NCBI GenBank assembly: GCA_003278545.1
Contig: QCEF01000001.1
Span: forward strand, 310,001-374,000
Direction of reading: 5' to 3'
Length of the DNA stretch: 64,000 bases
Source: Prochlorococcus sp. AG-355-N16
Lineage (GTDB): Bacteria > Cyanobacteriota > Cyanobacteriia > PCC-6307 > Cyanobiaceae
In this document: one piece after another, positions 47,136 to 57,852 of the stretch
Numbering within the stretch: position 1 is the stretch's first letter
Layout: each line of letters begins with the position of its first letter
Translations under genes and position numbers: made by a program
The notes under the pieces: model-generated
The model's database searches: none
What the model was told of the DNA's origin: nothing
What the model saw: only the letters and a program-made list of their open reading frames with translations

Positions 47136-48241
47136 TTGATTAAATCTAAGATCTTGTAATTTTCCCAGAAAAAAATCATTTGTTCTTTAGTTCCAATACT
47201 AACCCTTATAGAACTACCAATATCTTTTTTGTTTTCCATACTTCTAATAAGAATACCTTTTTCTCTCATCTGTTGTATTAAGATCTTAGGATCTTTTTTT
47301 GGCCAAATTAAGAAATAATTACCTCCACTAAAGTGAGTTCTGATTTTTGTTGATTTAAATTTATTTAAAATCCATTCCCTCGCCTTTTTTACTTCTAAAA
47401 CATAATTATCAATATATTTTTTGTCTTTAAGCGCTGCTAATGCTGCTGTTATAGCAAAGCTATTTACATCATATGGTCCTGTAACTTTATTAATGTACTG
47501 AATTAAAATTTTATTGCCAAAAGTAAAACCTATTCTTAAACCAGCTAAACCTGCAGTTTTTGAAAGAGATTGAATTATTAGTATATTGTTATTCTTTTCA
47601 AAATCTATCGATTCAAGAAGACTATCTCCATTAAATTTTTCATATAGTTCATCAACAACTATTAATGAATCGTGATTGATATTAGCTAAGTTAATTATTT
47701 CTTGAGAGCTTAGAACCGTTCCTGTTGGATTATTTGGATTGCAAATAAATATTAACTTTGGGTGATGCTTTTTTATTTTTTCCCTAAATTCTTCGATGGG
47801 GAATAGAAAATTTTCTCCAATGTAAGAACAACTTATTTTTTTCATTCCTCGTATTTCTGCACAAGGAGAATAGTAACCAAAAGTTGGATTTGTGGTTAGA
47901 AATATTTGATCTTTTTCTCCAAAGCAATTGAAAATTGCATTTATTGCTGCATCTGCTCCATTGAAAATTCCTATTTCATCATTAGCAAATTTTCTTGAAT
48001 CAAGATATTTATCACATAAAAATTTTTTTAAAAAATTATATTCTGGATAAATTGAAATCTCATTAAATTTTATCGCTTGTAATGCCGCTAAAACTTCAGG
48101 ACTTGGACCTAAGGTATTTTCATTAAAGTCTAAGCGGAGTAAATTTCTTCTATTTTCTAAAGGTGCAGAATAAGACTGCATATTTATTATTTCTTCTCTT
48201 GGTTTTGGGAAAAGATTATTTAATGGATCAAAATCATTCAT
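47132..48241 (-). CDS. hisC: histidinol-phosphate aminotransferase
   Basis: HisC transaminates imidazole-acetol phosphate in histidine synthesis. It is a class I/II PLP enzyme of 369 residues. The PLP lysine is in 'IIQSLSKTAGLAGLRIGF' near residue 225, and the substrate block 'LDFNENTLGPSPEVL' lies near 38. 'FICNPNNPTGTVLS' is also present. The ATG shares one base with the argS stop (TAATG), so it is coupled to argS. A second, different PLP aminotransferase lies at the right end of the window. Confidence 0.9.
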   Translation of the reverse strand: MNDFDPLNNLFPKPREEIINMQSYSAPLENRRNLLRLDFNENTLGPSPEVLAALQAIKFNEISIYPEYNFLKKFLCDKYLDSRKFANDEIGIFNGADAAINAIFNCFGEKDQIFLTTNPTFGYYSPCAEIRGMKKISCSYIGENFLFPIEEFREKIKKHHPKLIFICNPNNPTGTVLSSQEIINLANINHDSLIVVDELYEKFNGDSLLESIDFEKNNNILIIQSLSKTAGLAGLRIGFTFGNKILIQYINKVTGPYDVNSFAITAALAALKDKKYIDNYVLEVKKAREWILNKFKSTKIRTHFSGGNYFLIWPKKDPKILIQQMREKGILIRSMENKKDIGSSIRVSIGTKEQMIFFWENYKILDLIN

Positions 48242-50055
48242 TACATTCTTTCTAAAGTTTCAATTCCTAAAAGTTCTAAGCTTAATTTTAGTGTTTTTGC
48301 AGTTAGGTCACATAAATTAAGTCTAGAAATTTTTATATTTTTTTCTTCTTTGAGGATAGGAACTTGATCATAGAATCTATTAAAAGTCTGACATAGCTCG
48401 AACAGATAATTGCATAGTCTATTTGGCATTAAGTCTTTTTCTATAGAAATTATGACTTCATCGAACTTAAGTAATTTTCTGATAAGTTTCCACTCAGATT
48501 TATGTTCATAATTTGTATATTGAAAATCTTTAGAGTCATAAACAAAATCATTTTTTCTTTTAATTCCTGCAATTCTTACAAGTGTATATAACAAATAAGG
48601 AGCCGTATTACCATTTAGGGAAAGCATTTTATCAAAACTAAATTGATAATTTGTAATTCTATTTTGGCTTAAATCTGCATACTTAACAGCACCTAATCCA
48701 ATTATTCTTGAAGTATTTGCAATAAAATCTTCTGTCTCATAACGATTTTCATCTTCTAATCTTTTCAATAGATCTTCTCTTGCTCTTCTAACTGCTTCTT
48801 TTAATAAATCTTTTAAACGTATTGTGGCACCTTCCCTTGTCTTTAGTTTTTTGCCATCAATTCCTTGAACTAAACCAAAAGGGACATGGTCTACTTGGCC
48901 ATTATCTGGGATCCATTTTGCTTTTTTTGCAACTTGAAAAACTCCAGCAAAATGATTTGCTTGTCCATGATCAGTTATATAAATAATTCTCGAAGCATCG
49001 TCCCCATTAGGAGGTTTATTGAATCTGTATCTGATAGCAGCAAGATCTGTGGTGGCATAGTTAAAACCTCCATCTTTTTTTTGAATAATTAGCGGTAAAG
49101 GTTTGCCTTCTTTATTAGTCATCCCATCTAAAAATACACATTTTGCTCCTTGATCTTCTACTAATATTTTTTTTAAATTCAAATCCTCAATAACGGATTT
49201 TAAGAAGGGATTATAAAAAGATTCACCTCTTTCTTCTATTTTTATTTTTAAGTTTTTATAGATTTCATCAAATTCTTTTCTAGATTGATCACATAATAAT
49301 TTCCAAGCTTTAATCGATTTAATATCTCCACTTTGTAACTTAACTACTTCCTCTCTAGATCTTTTTTGGAATGCAGATTCATTATCAAATCTTTTTTTTG
49401 ATTCTTTATAAAATTCAACTAAATCACTTATCTTAATTTTGCCTATCTTCTCTAAATCATTTGAATATAAATCTTTGAGCTGAGTAATAAGCATTCCAAA
49501 TTGCGTTCCCCAATCGCCAACATGATTTAGTCTTAATACTTGATAACCTCTTAACTCGAAAATTCTGGATATTGAATCTCCTATTATTGTTGATCTTAAA
49601 TGCCCTACATGCATTTCTTTAGCAATATTAGGACTAGAAAAATCTACAATGACTTTATTTGATAAGCTACTATCTAAATCTTTTTTAATTTGAGGTACTC
49701 CACCTCTTTGGCATTGAATATTTGATTTAATTTCATTTATTAGAACTTCATCTTTTAATTTTATATTTATAAATCCAGGTCCAGCTATTTCTAGACTCTT
49801 ACATAATTTTGCTATGCTTTCATTTTTATTTAAAAGGTTAATAAAATCATTAGAAATATCTCTTGGGTTCTTTTTATATATTTTAGATAAACTTAAACAA
49901 ACATTACATTGATAATCACCAAATTCCTCTTTTGATGATTGTGTAATTAAATTTTTTCTAAGAATTTCGAATTCTCCTTTTTTATCATTTTTTTCAAGAC
50001 TATCTAAAAGAGATTGTTCAAATTGTTTTGTTAATTCTTTAAAAATGATTAGCAT
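48241..50055 (-). CDS. argS: arginyl-tRNA synthetase
   Basis: ArgS charges tRNA-Arg. The class I HIGH motif appears as HVGH in '[19 protein letters not shown]' near residue 150. The KMSKS region is degenerate, as in the family ('GKKLKTREG'), and the C-terminal anticodon-binding domain ends '[14 protein letters not shown]'. The length is 604 residues. It sits in a minus-strand run of mnmE, nadC, argS and hisC. No truncation. Confidence 0.95.
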   Translation of the reverse strand: MLIIFKELTKQFEQSLLDSLEKNDKKGEFEILRKNLITQSSKEEFGDYQCNVCLSLSKIYKKNPRDISNDFINLLNKNESIAKLCKSLEIAGPGFINIKLKDEVLINEIKSNIQCQRGGVPQIKKDLDSSLSNKVIVDFSSPNIAKEMHVGHLRSTIIGDSISRIFELRGYQVLRLNHVGDWGTQFGMLITQLKDLYSNDLEKIGKIKISDLVEFYKESKKRFDNESAFQKRSREEVVKLQSGDIKSIKAWKLLCDQSRKEFDEIYKNLKIKIEERGESFYNPFLKSVIEDLNLKKILVEDQGAKCVFLDGMTNKEGKPLPLIIQKKDGGFNYATTDLAAIRYRFNKPPNGDDASRIIYITDHGQANHFAGVFQVAKKAKWIPDNGQVDHVPFGLVQGIDGKKLKTREGATIRLKDLLKEAVRRAREDLLKRLEDENRYETEDFIANTSRIIGLGAVKYADLSQNRITNYQFSFDKMLSLNGNTAPYLLYTLVRIAGIKRKNDFVYDSKDFQYTNYEHKSEWKLIRKLLKFDEVIISIEKDLMPNRLCNYLFELCQTFNRFYDQVPILKEEKNIKISRLNLCDLTAKTLKLSLELLGIETLERM

Positions 50056-50082
50056 TAATTATTCAATTATTTATCTATATAA

Positions 50083-50949
50083 TTAATTAATATAACGCAT
50101 ACTCAAATCAATCCAATTACTTTTGGTGATTGAAGAACTTGTTGAAATCAAATCAATACCTTTAATTAGATATTTACTAATTTCTTCAGGCTTAATTCCA
50201 GAAACTTCTATTATCAAATTTTTATTGACTTCTTTTTTTAAGCTATTCATTGATAAATCTCTTAATTCTCGAACGTTTTTTTTGATTATTTCAGGGCTAA
50301 GTTCATCCAATAAGACACTATCTGCTCCTGCTAATACTGCTTCTTTTGCTTGTTCGATATTCTCAGCTTCAATTATGATATGAGTTGTAAAAGGAGAATT
50401 TAGTCGAATTTTTTTTACTGCATTATTAAGATTATCTGTCCAGGCAATGTGATTTTCTTTTATCATAGCTGCGTCGTATAATCCCATTCTATGATTCACT
50501 CCACCTCCGCATTTGAATGCATATTTTTCAAATATTCTTAGGCCAGGAGTAGTTTTCCTAGTATCTGATAATTTTATATTTGTACCTTCTAACTTATTTA
50601 CAAGATTCTTTGTATATGTTGATATTCCAGATAAATGCATTGCTATATTTAAGCCTATTCTTTCACTAGCTAGCAAACTTTTTGAGGGTCCATATATTTC
50701 CAGGAGTTTTTGATTTTTAACAAATTGCTCTCCATCAGAGATATTAAATTTTGAACTGATTTTGAAATCAATTTTTTTAAAAATTTCTTTTATAATTCCG
50801 ACACCACAAAAAATACCACCTTCTTTTGCAATCCAATATGCATTACCATTCACTTCCGTAATAGAAGGACTTGTAAGATCTCCCCTTCCTACATCTTCAT
50901 CGATCCAATTATCAATGATCTTACTTATTATTGGAGTATTAAAATCCAC
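50083..50949 (-). CDS. nadC: nicotinate-nucleotide pyrophosphorylase (carboxylating)
   Basis: NadC converts quinolinate and PRPP to nicotinate mononucleotide in NAD synthesis. The 288-residue protein begins 'WIDEDVGRGDLTSPSI', a signature of the family. It has 'LSDTRKTTPGLRIFEKYA' and 'GGGVNHRMGLYDAAMIKENH' near 130-165, which bind quinolinate. The start is GTG. It is 27 bases before argS on the same strand. Confidence 0.95.
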   Translation of the reverse strand: MDFNTPIISKIIDNWIDEDVGRGDLTSPSITEVNGNAYWIAKEGGIFCGVGIIKEIFKKIDFKISSKFNISDGEQFVKNQKLLEIYGPSKSLLASERIGLNIAMHLSGISTYTKNLVNKLEGTNIKLSDTRKTTPGLRIFEKYAFKCGGGVNHRMGLYDAAMIKENHIAWTDNLNNAVKKIRLNSPFTTHIIIEAENIEQAKEAVLAGADSVLLDELSPEIIKKNVRELRDLSMNSLKKEVNKNLIIEVSGIKPEEISKYLIKGIDLISTSSSITKSNWIDLSMRYIN

Positions 50950-51031
50950 TAAACTTAAAAATAATTAATTAATAAAAATTCAACTGAAGTTAGAGAATTA
51001 ACTATATCTCACTATGTAATTTAACTCAAAT

Positions 51032-52414
51032 TTATTTACCAATACAAAACTTAGAAAAAATATTATCTAGAAGTTCCTCCGTTAATTCTTGACCAGTTAT
51101 TTTAGATAATTTTTGAATTCCATCTCTCAGTTCTATTGATAACAAATCAAATGGCAATTTATTTTTAATGATTTCATCAGTATCATTTAAATTAGATAGG
51201 CAAGCAGACAAATTTGTTAGATGTCTTTCGTTTAAAAATATATTGATATTTTCTACTTCTTTTAATCCACATTTTTTTACGATTTTGTCGATTAATAATC
51301 TTTCACCATCATTATTCTTAATGCTCATAAGAATTGTGTTTTTTAACTTATTTGAATTAATATTTTTGCAATCAATTAAATCTTTTTTATTGCCCAAAAT
51401 AGTAATTAATTTTTCTTTGGGGATTTCTTCTATTATTTTTTTGTCTTCTTCATTAAATCCTTCTTCAAGACTATAAATATAAATTATAAAATCTGACTCT
51501 TTTATTTTCCCAAAACTTTTTTTAATTCCAATACTTTCAATTTGCTCATGAGTTTCTCTTATGCCAGCAGTATCAATTATTTGCATTGGAATATCATTAA
51601 TAGTTAAATTAACCTCAATAACATCTCTAGTTGTTCCAGGAATATTAGTTACGATTGCTTTCTCTTTTTTTGCAAGCAAATTTAGTAAAGAGCTTTTACC
51701 AACATTTGTTTTACCTATAAGTGCAATGGATATTCCATTGTGAATATATGAATTTCTTTTTGCATTTTCTATTAGTAATTCTATTTTTTCCTTTACTTTT
51801 TTGATGTTTTTTAGATATTTGGTGTAATCAAAATCTGTGAAGTCTTCTTCAAAATCAACTCTCGCTTCTATTTCGCAAAGTTGATTTATAAGGTCATTTT
51901 TAATATCATTAATTTTTTTCTTTATTTCTCCTTGAATCCCACTAAAAGCTAACTCTGCTGATCTTGTATTGCTTGCATTAATTAATTGATTAATCGACTC
52001 GGCTTGAGTAAGGTCTATTTTTCCATTAAGAAAAGCTCTTTGACTAAATTCTCCTGGGTTTGCAAGTCTAACTCTAGAATTACTAGATAATAATCTCTTT
52101 AGAACTTTATTTACTATGATAATTCCTCCATGGCAATGAAGTTCAACAACATCCTCTCCTGTGAAGCTATTTGGTGATTTCATCACTAAAATTAAAACCT
52201 CATCTATAAATTTATTTTGTTTATTTTCCTGAATAAAACCATGAAAAACTCTATGTGATTCCCATGCATATTTAGATTTAGTTTGAACAATCTTTTTGCA
52301 AGAATTTATTGAGTCTTTCCCTGATACTCTTATTATCGCAACTCCACCTTTCCCTATACTAATAGCTGAAGCAATTGCGGCTATCGTATCTTCTGTAGTA
52401 ACTATCGAATCCAT
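51032..52414 (-). CDS. mnmE: tRNA modification GTPase MnmE
   Basis: MnmE, with MnmG, makes the cmnm5U34 modification of tRNA. The 460-residue protein has the N-terminal folate-binding domain ('[21 protein letters not shown]'). The GTPase domain carries G1 '[15 protein letters not shown]' near 225 and G3 'DTAGIRET'. The C-terminal motif FCIGK supplies the catalytic cysteine. It starts with ATG and is divergent from the DUF2062 gene by 61 bases. The 82-base gap to nadC shows no clear element. Confidence 0.95.
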   Translation of the reverse strand: MDSIVTTEDTIAAIASAISIGKGGVAIIRVSGKDSINSCKKIVQTKSKYAWESHRVFHGFIQENKQNKFIDEVLILVMKSPNSFTGEDVVELHCHGGIIIVNKVLKRLLSSNSRVRLANPGEFSQRAFLNGKIDLTQAESINQLINASNTRSAELAFSGIQGEIKKKINDIKNDLINQLCEIEARVDFEEDFTDFDYTKYLKNIKKVKEKIELLIENAKRNSYIHNGISIALIGKTNVGKSSLLNLLAKKEKAIVTNIPGTTRDVIEVNLTINDIPMQIIDTAGIRETHEQIESIGIKKSFGKIKESDFIIYIYSLEEGFNEEDKKIIEEIPKEKLITILGNKKDLIDCKNINSNKLKNTILMSIKNNDGERLLIDKIVKKCGLKEVENINIFLNERHLTNLSACLSNLNDTDEIIKNKLPFDLLSIELRDGIQKLSKITGQELTEELLDNIFSKFCIGK

Positions 52415-52475
52415 CTCTCGCTTTGTTATGGATAATTAAGTAAGATTATCAAGAATTTTGAAATTTTCTTTCTGA

Positions 52476-52919
52476 ATGAGATTTAAAAGAGGTATTACCT
52501 ATAAGAAAATTCTATCATTATTTAGGAATCAGAATGGAAGTCCTTTTTTTAATGCTAAAGGTTTAGCTATAGGGGTATTTAGTGGCTGCTTCCCTTTTTT
52601 TGGGTTTCAGACTTTAATAGGTGTATTTTTTGCGAAAATAGCCAAGGGAAATATTATTCTAGCTGCAATTGGTACCTGGATAAGCAACCCTTTTACTTAT
52701 ATTCCACTTTATTATTTTAACTATAAAGTTGGTTCAATTTTTTTAAATAATTCTTCTAATAAAGTTCTTGAAAAAAGTTTAGTTATTGATGACTTATGGA
52801 AACAAGGTAGAATTTTTTCCCTAAAATTACTCTTAGGTTCATCTTGTGTAGGTATTTTACTAGCTTTGATTTGCGGCAGTATTGTTTTTTTTATCTACAA
52901 GATAAAAAATAAAAAATAG
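52476..52919 (+). CDS. DUF2062 membrane protein
   Basis: This 147-residue protein matches the DUF2062 family of unknown function. The core shows 'GLAIGVFSGCFPFFGFQTLI' and 'AAIGTWISNPFTYIPLYYFN'. There are about three hydrophobic segments. The N-terminal 25 residues are basic. It is a single gene between divergent mnmE and convergent spoT. Family naming is firm; a role cannot be stated. Confidence 0.85.
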   Translation: MRFKRGITYKKILSLFRNQNGSPFFNAKGLAIGVFSGCFPFFGFQTLIGVFFAKIAKGNIILAAIGTWISNPFTYIPLYYFNYKVGSIFLNNSSNKVLEKSLVIDDLWKQGRIFSLKLLLGSSCVGILLALICGSIVFFIYKIKNKK

Positions 52920-52931
52920 ATTGATCTGATT

Positions 52932-55247
52932 TTAAAATTTACTTTGTCCAACTCTGGCAATATCTAAAACATCTGCCATTGATTTAATTTGTTCAATTGT
53001 TTTGTGAAGTTGATTATAACTTTCAAGACCAACACAAAGATTTATAATAGCTGGCTTACCATAAGCAGTTTTAACATTGGCATCGCTAACGTTTATACCT
53101 TTATCAGATAACCGCATAAGAATATCTTTAAGAACTCCAACTCTATCAATTACTTCTATTCGTAGCTGAATTGGAAACTTATTATCGCCAGTTTTATTAT
53201 CTTGATTCCAACCGACAGGTAATCTTCTCTCTATTGGAATTGGGATTACATTTTCACAATCTTCCCTATGTATAGTTATCCCATGGTTGCCGAGCGACAC
53301 AGTTCCTATAATATCTTCGCCTGGGAGTGGGGTACAGCATTTACCTATTCTGTAATCAAGACCTTCTATCCCGGAAATTGGCGATTTAGCTGTTGTATTA
53401 GATTGATTAGTGGATAAATTACTATTACTTTTAAGAGATTTTGCTATTTCAGAGTCAGAATCATTTTTTACATCTTCTGTATGTAATTTTATTTCTTCTC
53501 TTAGTCTGTTTAATACTTGATGCAAAGTTAAACCACCAAAACCAAGAGATGCAAGAAGGTCTTCAGTAGTTTTTAAATTGCATCGATTTGCAACTTTTTT
53601 CATGGCTTCACTAGAAAGTAATGCTTCAAAACCGTTTCTACCTACTTCTTTTTCAAGTAAATCTCTACCTCTTTTAATCGTTTCATCACGATGGCTTTTC
53701 TTATACCATTGCCGAATTCTATTTTTAGCAGTTGGCGTAACTACAAAGTTCAGCCAATCCAAGCTTGGAGTAGCATTATTACTTGTCAAAATTTCTATGA
53801 AGTCACCATTTTGAAGTGCTGTAGATAATGGAGAAAGCTTTTCATTAATTCTTATTCCATTACAGTGATTTCCAACTTCAGAATGAATTCTGTAGGCGAA
53901 ATCTATTGCGGTAGATCCTTTCCTTAAACCAACAACATCTCCTTTTGGAGTGATCACAAATACTTCTTCATCAAATAAGTCTTCTTTAATTGAAGCTAAA
54001 TAGTCATTATGGTCCTTTTCATTACCTTCTTGTTGCCATTCTACTAATTGTCTTAACCAATTAAATCTCTCGGCGTTACTTTTAGCAGGAGAACCACCCT
54101 CTTTGTATTGCCAATGAGCGGCAATACCATATTCAGCAATTTGATGCATCGAAGTAGTTCTAATTTGAACTTCAATAGGTCGATGTCTTCCAATTACAGA
54201 AGTGTGTAAGGACTGGTATCCATTGGGTTTTGGTAATCCTATATAGTCTTTAAATCTACCTGGAATTGGTTTGAAAGTATCATGAACGACTGCTAAAGCT
54301 CGATAACAACTATCTGAATTGTCAACGATAATTCTTAGGGCAGCAACATCATAAATCTCGTGAAAATGCTTTTGTTGTCTTTCCATTTTGCTCCAAATGC
54401 CATAAAGATGTTTTGGCCTTCCTGTTATTTCAAAATTTTTCAAACCTGCTGAAACCAAGTTTTCCTTCATAAGATTCAAAGTGACTTTTAATCTTTTTTC
54501 TCTATCACTTCTTTTAACAGCGATTTGATCTTTAAGATCTAGATATTCTTTAGGCTCTAGGAATTTAAAAGCTAAATCTTCTAATTCCCATTTAAATCTG
54601 TTTATTCCTAGTCGATTAGCTAATGGTGCATAAATCTCTCTTGTTTCTCTCGCTATTCTTAGTTTTTTCTCATCATTTAGCCATTCAATTGTTCTCATGT
54701 TATGGAGTCTATCTGCAAGTTTTACTAAGACAACTCTGATATCGCTGGCCATAGCCAAAAACATTTTCCTAAGGTTTTCAGCTTGTGCTTCAGTCCTGTT
54801 GTTAAAGTGAATGCCGCCTAATTTTGTTACCCCTTCTACAAGTATTTTAACTTCTAATCCAAAATTTGTTTCTATTTCGGATAAATCAATGCCAGTATCT
54901 TCAACAACATCATGTAAAAGGCCTGCAGCAATAACAGATGAACTAGCACCTATTTCTTTGAGGAGATTTGCAACAGCAACCGGGTGGATAATGTATGGCT
55001 CGCCGCTCGCGCGGAATTGTCCATCATGAGCTTTATAAGCAAGTTTAAAAGCCTTTGCTATAAGGTTTTGATTCTCATCATTTTCTTTATTTGATTTTTC
55101 AAAATTATGAATATCTTTAAGGAGCCAATCGGGAATTTTTATTTGATAATTCAAAGATTCACTTTCATATTTTTTATTTTCAGGCAAAATAGTTTTGGAA
55201 ACTTCAATTTCGTTTTTTTCTTTTGAATTTGCAGCTGCCTTGGACAT
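52932..55247 (-). CDS. spoT: bifunctional (p)ppGpp synthetase/hydrolase
   Basis: This Rel/SpoT protein makes and degrades the stringent alarmone. Domains in order are: HD hydrolase ('AAGLLHDVVEDTGI' and 'LVKLADRLHNMRTIEWL'), synthetase ('YDVAALRIIVDNSDSCYRAL' and 'GYQSLHTSVIG'), TGS ('VFVITPKGDVVGLRKGSTAI') and C-terminal ACT. The HD motif is intact, so hydrolase activity is expected. The length is 771 residues. Cyanobacteria usually carry one such gene. It is divergent from the ABC ATPase by 54 bases. Confidence 0.96.
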   Translation of the reverse strand: MSKAAANSKEKNEIEVSKTILPENKKYESESLNYQIKIPDWLLKDIHNFEKSNKENDENQNLIAKAFKLAYKAHDGQFRASGEPYIIHPVAVANLLKEIGASSSVIAAGLLHDVVEDTGIDLSEIETNFGLEVKILVEGVTKLGGIHFNNRTEAQAENLRKMFLAMASDIRVVLVKLADRLHNMRTIEWLNDEKKLRIARETREIYAPLANRLGINRFKWELEDLAFKFLEPKEYLDLKDQIAVKRSDREKRLKVTLNLMKENLVSAGLKNFEITGRPKHLYGIWSKMERQQKHFHEIYDVAALRIIVDNSDSCYRALAVVHDTFKPIPGRFKDYIGLPKPNGYQSLHTSVIGRHRPIEVQIRTTSMHQIAEYGIAAHWQYKEGGSPAKSNAERFNWLRQLVEWQQEGNEKDHNDYLASIKEDLFDEEVFVITPKGDVVGLRKGSTAIDFAYRIHSEVGNHCNGIRINEKLSPLSTALQNGDFIEILTSNNATPSLDWLNFVVTPTAKNRIRQWYKKSHRDETIKRGRDLLEKEVGRNGFEALLSSEAMKKVANRCNLKTTEDLLASLGFGGLTLHQVLNRLREEIKLHTEDVKNDSDSEIAKSLKSNSNLSTNQSNTTAKSPISGIEGLDYRIGKCCTPLPGEDIIGTVSLGNHGITIHREDCENVIPIPIERRLPVGWNQDNKTGDNKFPIQLRIEVIDRVGVLKDILMRLSDKGINVSDANVKTAYGKPAIINLCVGLESYNQLHKTIEQIKSMADVLDIARVGQSKF

Positions 55248-55301
55248 TTTATATTGCTTTAGACGTATTTTATTTAGGTCTAGAAAAATTTGCTATAAAT
55301 C

Positions 55302-56900
55302 ATGGAAAAAAATAAAGAAAAAATTATTCTAGTTAAAAATCTTACTGTTAAATATGGTCTAAAACAGCAACCTATTATCAAAAATTTTAATTTGGAAATA
55401 GATACTGGAGATCATTTGGCCATAATAGGACCTTCTGGATGTGGAAAGACCACTTTTGCAAAAACATTAGTAAATATATTGCCTGAAAAGGCCACTTCTA
55501 AGGGTTATCTATCGATTTCTAGTGTAGATCCTAGGAAAATAAATAACAAAGATGCACAATTATTTAGAAGAAAGAATTTTGGATTTATTTATCAAGACTC
55601 TATAAAAAAACTTAATCCGCTTATGAGAGTTGGGGATCATTTATATGAATTATTTAAAACACATGATCATACTAAATCATCTAAAACTATTAAAAAATTA
55701 GTAAGAGAAGTTTTTCAAAAAGTAGGAATTGAAGAAAGTAGACTTGATTCTTTCCCACATCAATTTAGCGGTGGAATGAGACAGAGAGTTTCTATAGCAA
55801 TGGCACTTGCTTTGAAACCTAAATTATTAATAGCTGATGAACCTACAACAAGCTTAGATACCAAAACAAGTTTTGAAATTATGCAAGAAATAATTAATCT
55901 ATGTAATGAATTTGATACTACTTTAATTTTAATTAGTCATGATATTAATCTTGCAGCAAAGTGGTGTAAAAAAGTTGCAATAATTGAAAAGGGATCGATT
56001 GTTGAAAAAGGGAATATATTAGATATTTTTCAATCACCAAAATCAGATATTGGGAAAAAGTTAGTAAATGCTTCAAAAATAGTATTAGAACCAAATACTA
56101 AAAATAATGCTCGAGATCAGGTCGTTCTAGAAGTAAATAATCTAAGACATTGGTATAAATTAAATTCTTCATTTTTCATTAATAAATGGAATAAGGCTTT
56201 AAATGAAGTTAGTTTCAAGTTGTATGAGAATGAAACTCTTGGAATTGTTGGTTCTTCAGGGAGCGGTAAAAGTACATTATGTAGGGCTTTAATTGGACTC
56301 CTTAAAGTAAGAGGTGGTGAAATAAAAATTTATAATAAAAAGCATGCATTGAAAAAAAATAAATCTTTTAAAAATAACAATAATGTGCAAATAATTTTTC
56401 AAGATCCTTTTTCAAGTTTGAATCCGAAAATGACAATTAAAAATATATTGGAAGATATATTTTTTATTCAAAAAATTTCAGATAAAAGAAAAATCGAAAA
56501 AGAAGTAAAATTAATGTTAAGAAATTTAAATCTTCCCTTAAATAATGATTTTTTAAATTCTTATCCTAGCCAATTATCTGGCGGTCAATTGCAAAGAATT
56601 TCATTAGCCAGAGCGCTATTTTTGAAACCAAAAATTTTGATTTGTGATGAGAGCGTTAATATGTTGGATGCTTCAGTAAAAATAGAGATTCTTGAATTAC
56701 TTAGAGACTTGCAAGAAAAAATGAATTTAACGATTATCTTTATTACTCATGATTTAGGCATTGCTAAAAGATTTTGTGATAGGTTGCTAGTTATGAATCA
56801 TGGAAAGATAGTTGATGAAGGAGAAAGTTCTACAATATTCACTAAAACTCAAAACACTTATACAAAATCGCTTCTAAATTCCTCTTTAAATCTTATTTAA
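55302..56900 (+). CDS. double ATP-binding ABC protein, oligopeptide/nickel type
   Basis: The 532-residue protein fuses two ABC domains, as in DppD-DppF or YejF-like proteins. The first has Walker A GPSGCGKTT at 43-51, signature 'FSGGMRQRVS' and 'LLIADEPTTSLD'. The second has 'GSSGSGKSTLCRAL' near 320, 'LSGGQLQRISLARAL' and 'ILICDESVNMLDAS'. The second Walker B keeps the catalytic Glu but has Ser instead of Pro after it. The substrate class is from family resemblance. No permease or binding-protein gene lies nearby. It overlaps rluD by eight bases. Confidence 0.88.
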   Translation: MEKNKEKIILVKNLTVKYGLKQQPIIKNFNLEIDTGDHLAIIGPSGCGKTTFAKTLVNILPEKATSKGYLSISSVDPRKINNKDAQLFRRKNFGFIYQDSIKKLNPLMRVGDHLYELFKTHDHTKSSKTIKKLVREVFQKVGIEESRLDSFPHQFSGGMRQRVSIAMALALKPKLLIADEPTTSLDTKTSFEIMQEIINLCNEFDTTLILISHDINLAAKWCKKVAIIEKGSIVEKGNILDIFQSPKSDIGKKLVNASKIVLEPNTKNNARDQVVLEVNNLRHWYKLNSSFFINKWNKALNEVSFKLYENETLGIVGSSGSGKSTLCRALIGLLKVRGGEIKIYNKKHALKKNKSFKNNNNVQIIFQDPFSSLNPKMTIKNILEDIFFIQKISDKRKIEKEVKLMLRNLNLPLNNDFLNSYPSQLSGGQLQRISLARALFLKPKILICDESVNMLDASVKIEILELLRDLQEKMNLTIIFITHDLGIAKRFCDRLLVMNHGKIVDEGESSTIFTKTQNTYTKSLLNSSLNLI

Positions 56901-57852
56901 CTTTAAGAACACTTAGTAATTTTTGAAAATCTAATGGTAATTCTGATTCAAATATCATTTCTTTACCATTTATTGGATGTATAAGTCCAAGCTTAATGGC
57001 GTGTAAAGCTTGGCCATCTAATTTACATGGTAGTTTTTTACATCTTCCATATAACGGATCACCCACAATTGGATGATTAATGTGAGCGCAATGTACTCTT
57101 ATTTGATGGGTTCGCCCCGTATCTAGTTTGAAACTCATTAATGAGTAATTGCCAAATCTTTCTTCTAATTTCCAATAAGTACAGGCATACCTTCCTGAAG
57201 TTTCTTCAACTACTTTATATTTCAATCTATTTAATTTATCTCTGCCAATGTTTCCCACTATTTGGCCTTCTTCAGAATTAGGTGCTCCATGAATTACTGC
57301 AATATATTCGCGTGATGCTATTTTTTCTTTAATTTGTTTCTGGAGATTTACTAATGCCTCTTGGCTTTTTGCAACCACCATACATCCGGAGGTATCTTTA
57401 TCTAATCTATGAACAATCCCAGGTCTTAGTTTCCCATTAATTCCAGGTAGATCTTTACAGTGAAAAAGTAATCCATTCACCAAAGTTCCAGATTTGTGTC
57501 CAGGGGCTGGATGAACAATTAGTCCTGATTGTTTATTAATTACTATGATGTGCTCGTCTTCAAAAAGGATATTTAAATCCATTTTTTCAGGTTTCAAATA
57601 AATAAGAGGTTCTGGAGGAGGCATCCATATTTGAATATTGTCGCCATTTTTTAATGGGGTCTTTGCTTTCGCGGTCTTGTAGTTTACAAGTACTAAACCT
57701 GAATTTATAAAGTGTTGAATTCTTGCTCTACTTTGTTCTGGCCTTTTACTCACCAACCATCTGTCCAGCCTCATAGGAAGAGGTAGCTCATAAATAATTT
57801 CTATAAGCTCACCTTCTCCAATGCCGAAAGAATTTTGATTATTTAATTCCAT
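56893..57852 (-). CDS. rluD: 23S rRNA pseudouridine synthase (RluD family)
   Basis: RluD makes pseudouridines 1911, 1915 and 1917 of helix 69 in 23S rRNA. The 319-residue protein has an N-terminal S4 domain ('MRLDRWLVSKRPEQSRARIQ'). The catalytic aspartate is in 'IVHRLDKDTSGCMVVAKSQ' near 152, and 'TGRTHQIRVH' near 242. The ATG overlaps the rbgA stop by 10 bases, so it is translationally coupled to that ribosome-assembly gene. The RluD versus RluC/A distinction is by similarity. Confidence 0.92.
   Translation of the reverse strand: MELNNQNSFGIGEGELIEIIYELPLPMRLDRWLVSKRPEQSRARIQHFINSGLVLVNYKTAKAKTPLKNGDNIQIWMPPPEPLIYLKPEKMDLNILFEDEHIIVINKQSGLIVHPAPGHKSGTLVNGLLFHCKDLPGINGKLRPGIVHRLDKDTSGCMVVAKSQEALVNLQKQIKEKIASREYIAVIHGAPNSEEGQIVGNIGRDKLNRLKYKVVEETSGRYACTYWKLEERFGNYSLMSFKLDTGRTHQIRVHCAHINHPIVGDPLYGRCKKLPCKLDGQALHAIKLGLIHPINGKEMIFESELPLDFQKLLSVLKVK

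Noticed and set aside
55294-55300. TATAAAT as promoter of the ABC gene
   Set aside because: It ends one base before the ATG, so transcription would start inside the coding region.
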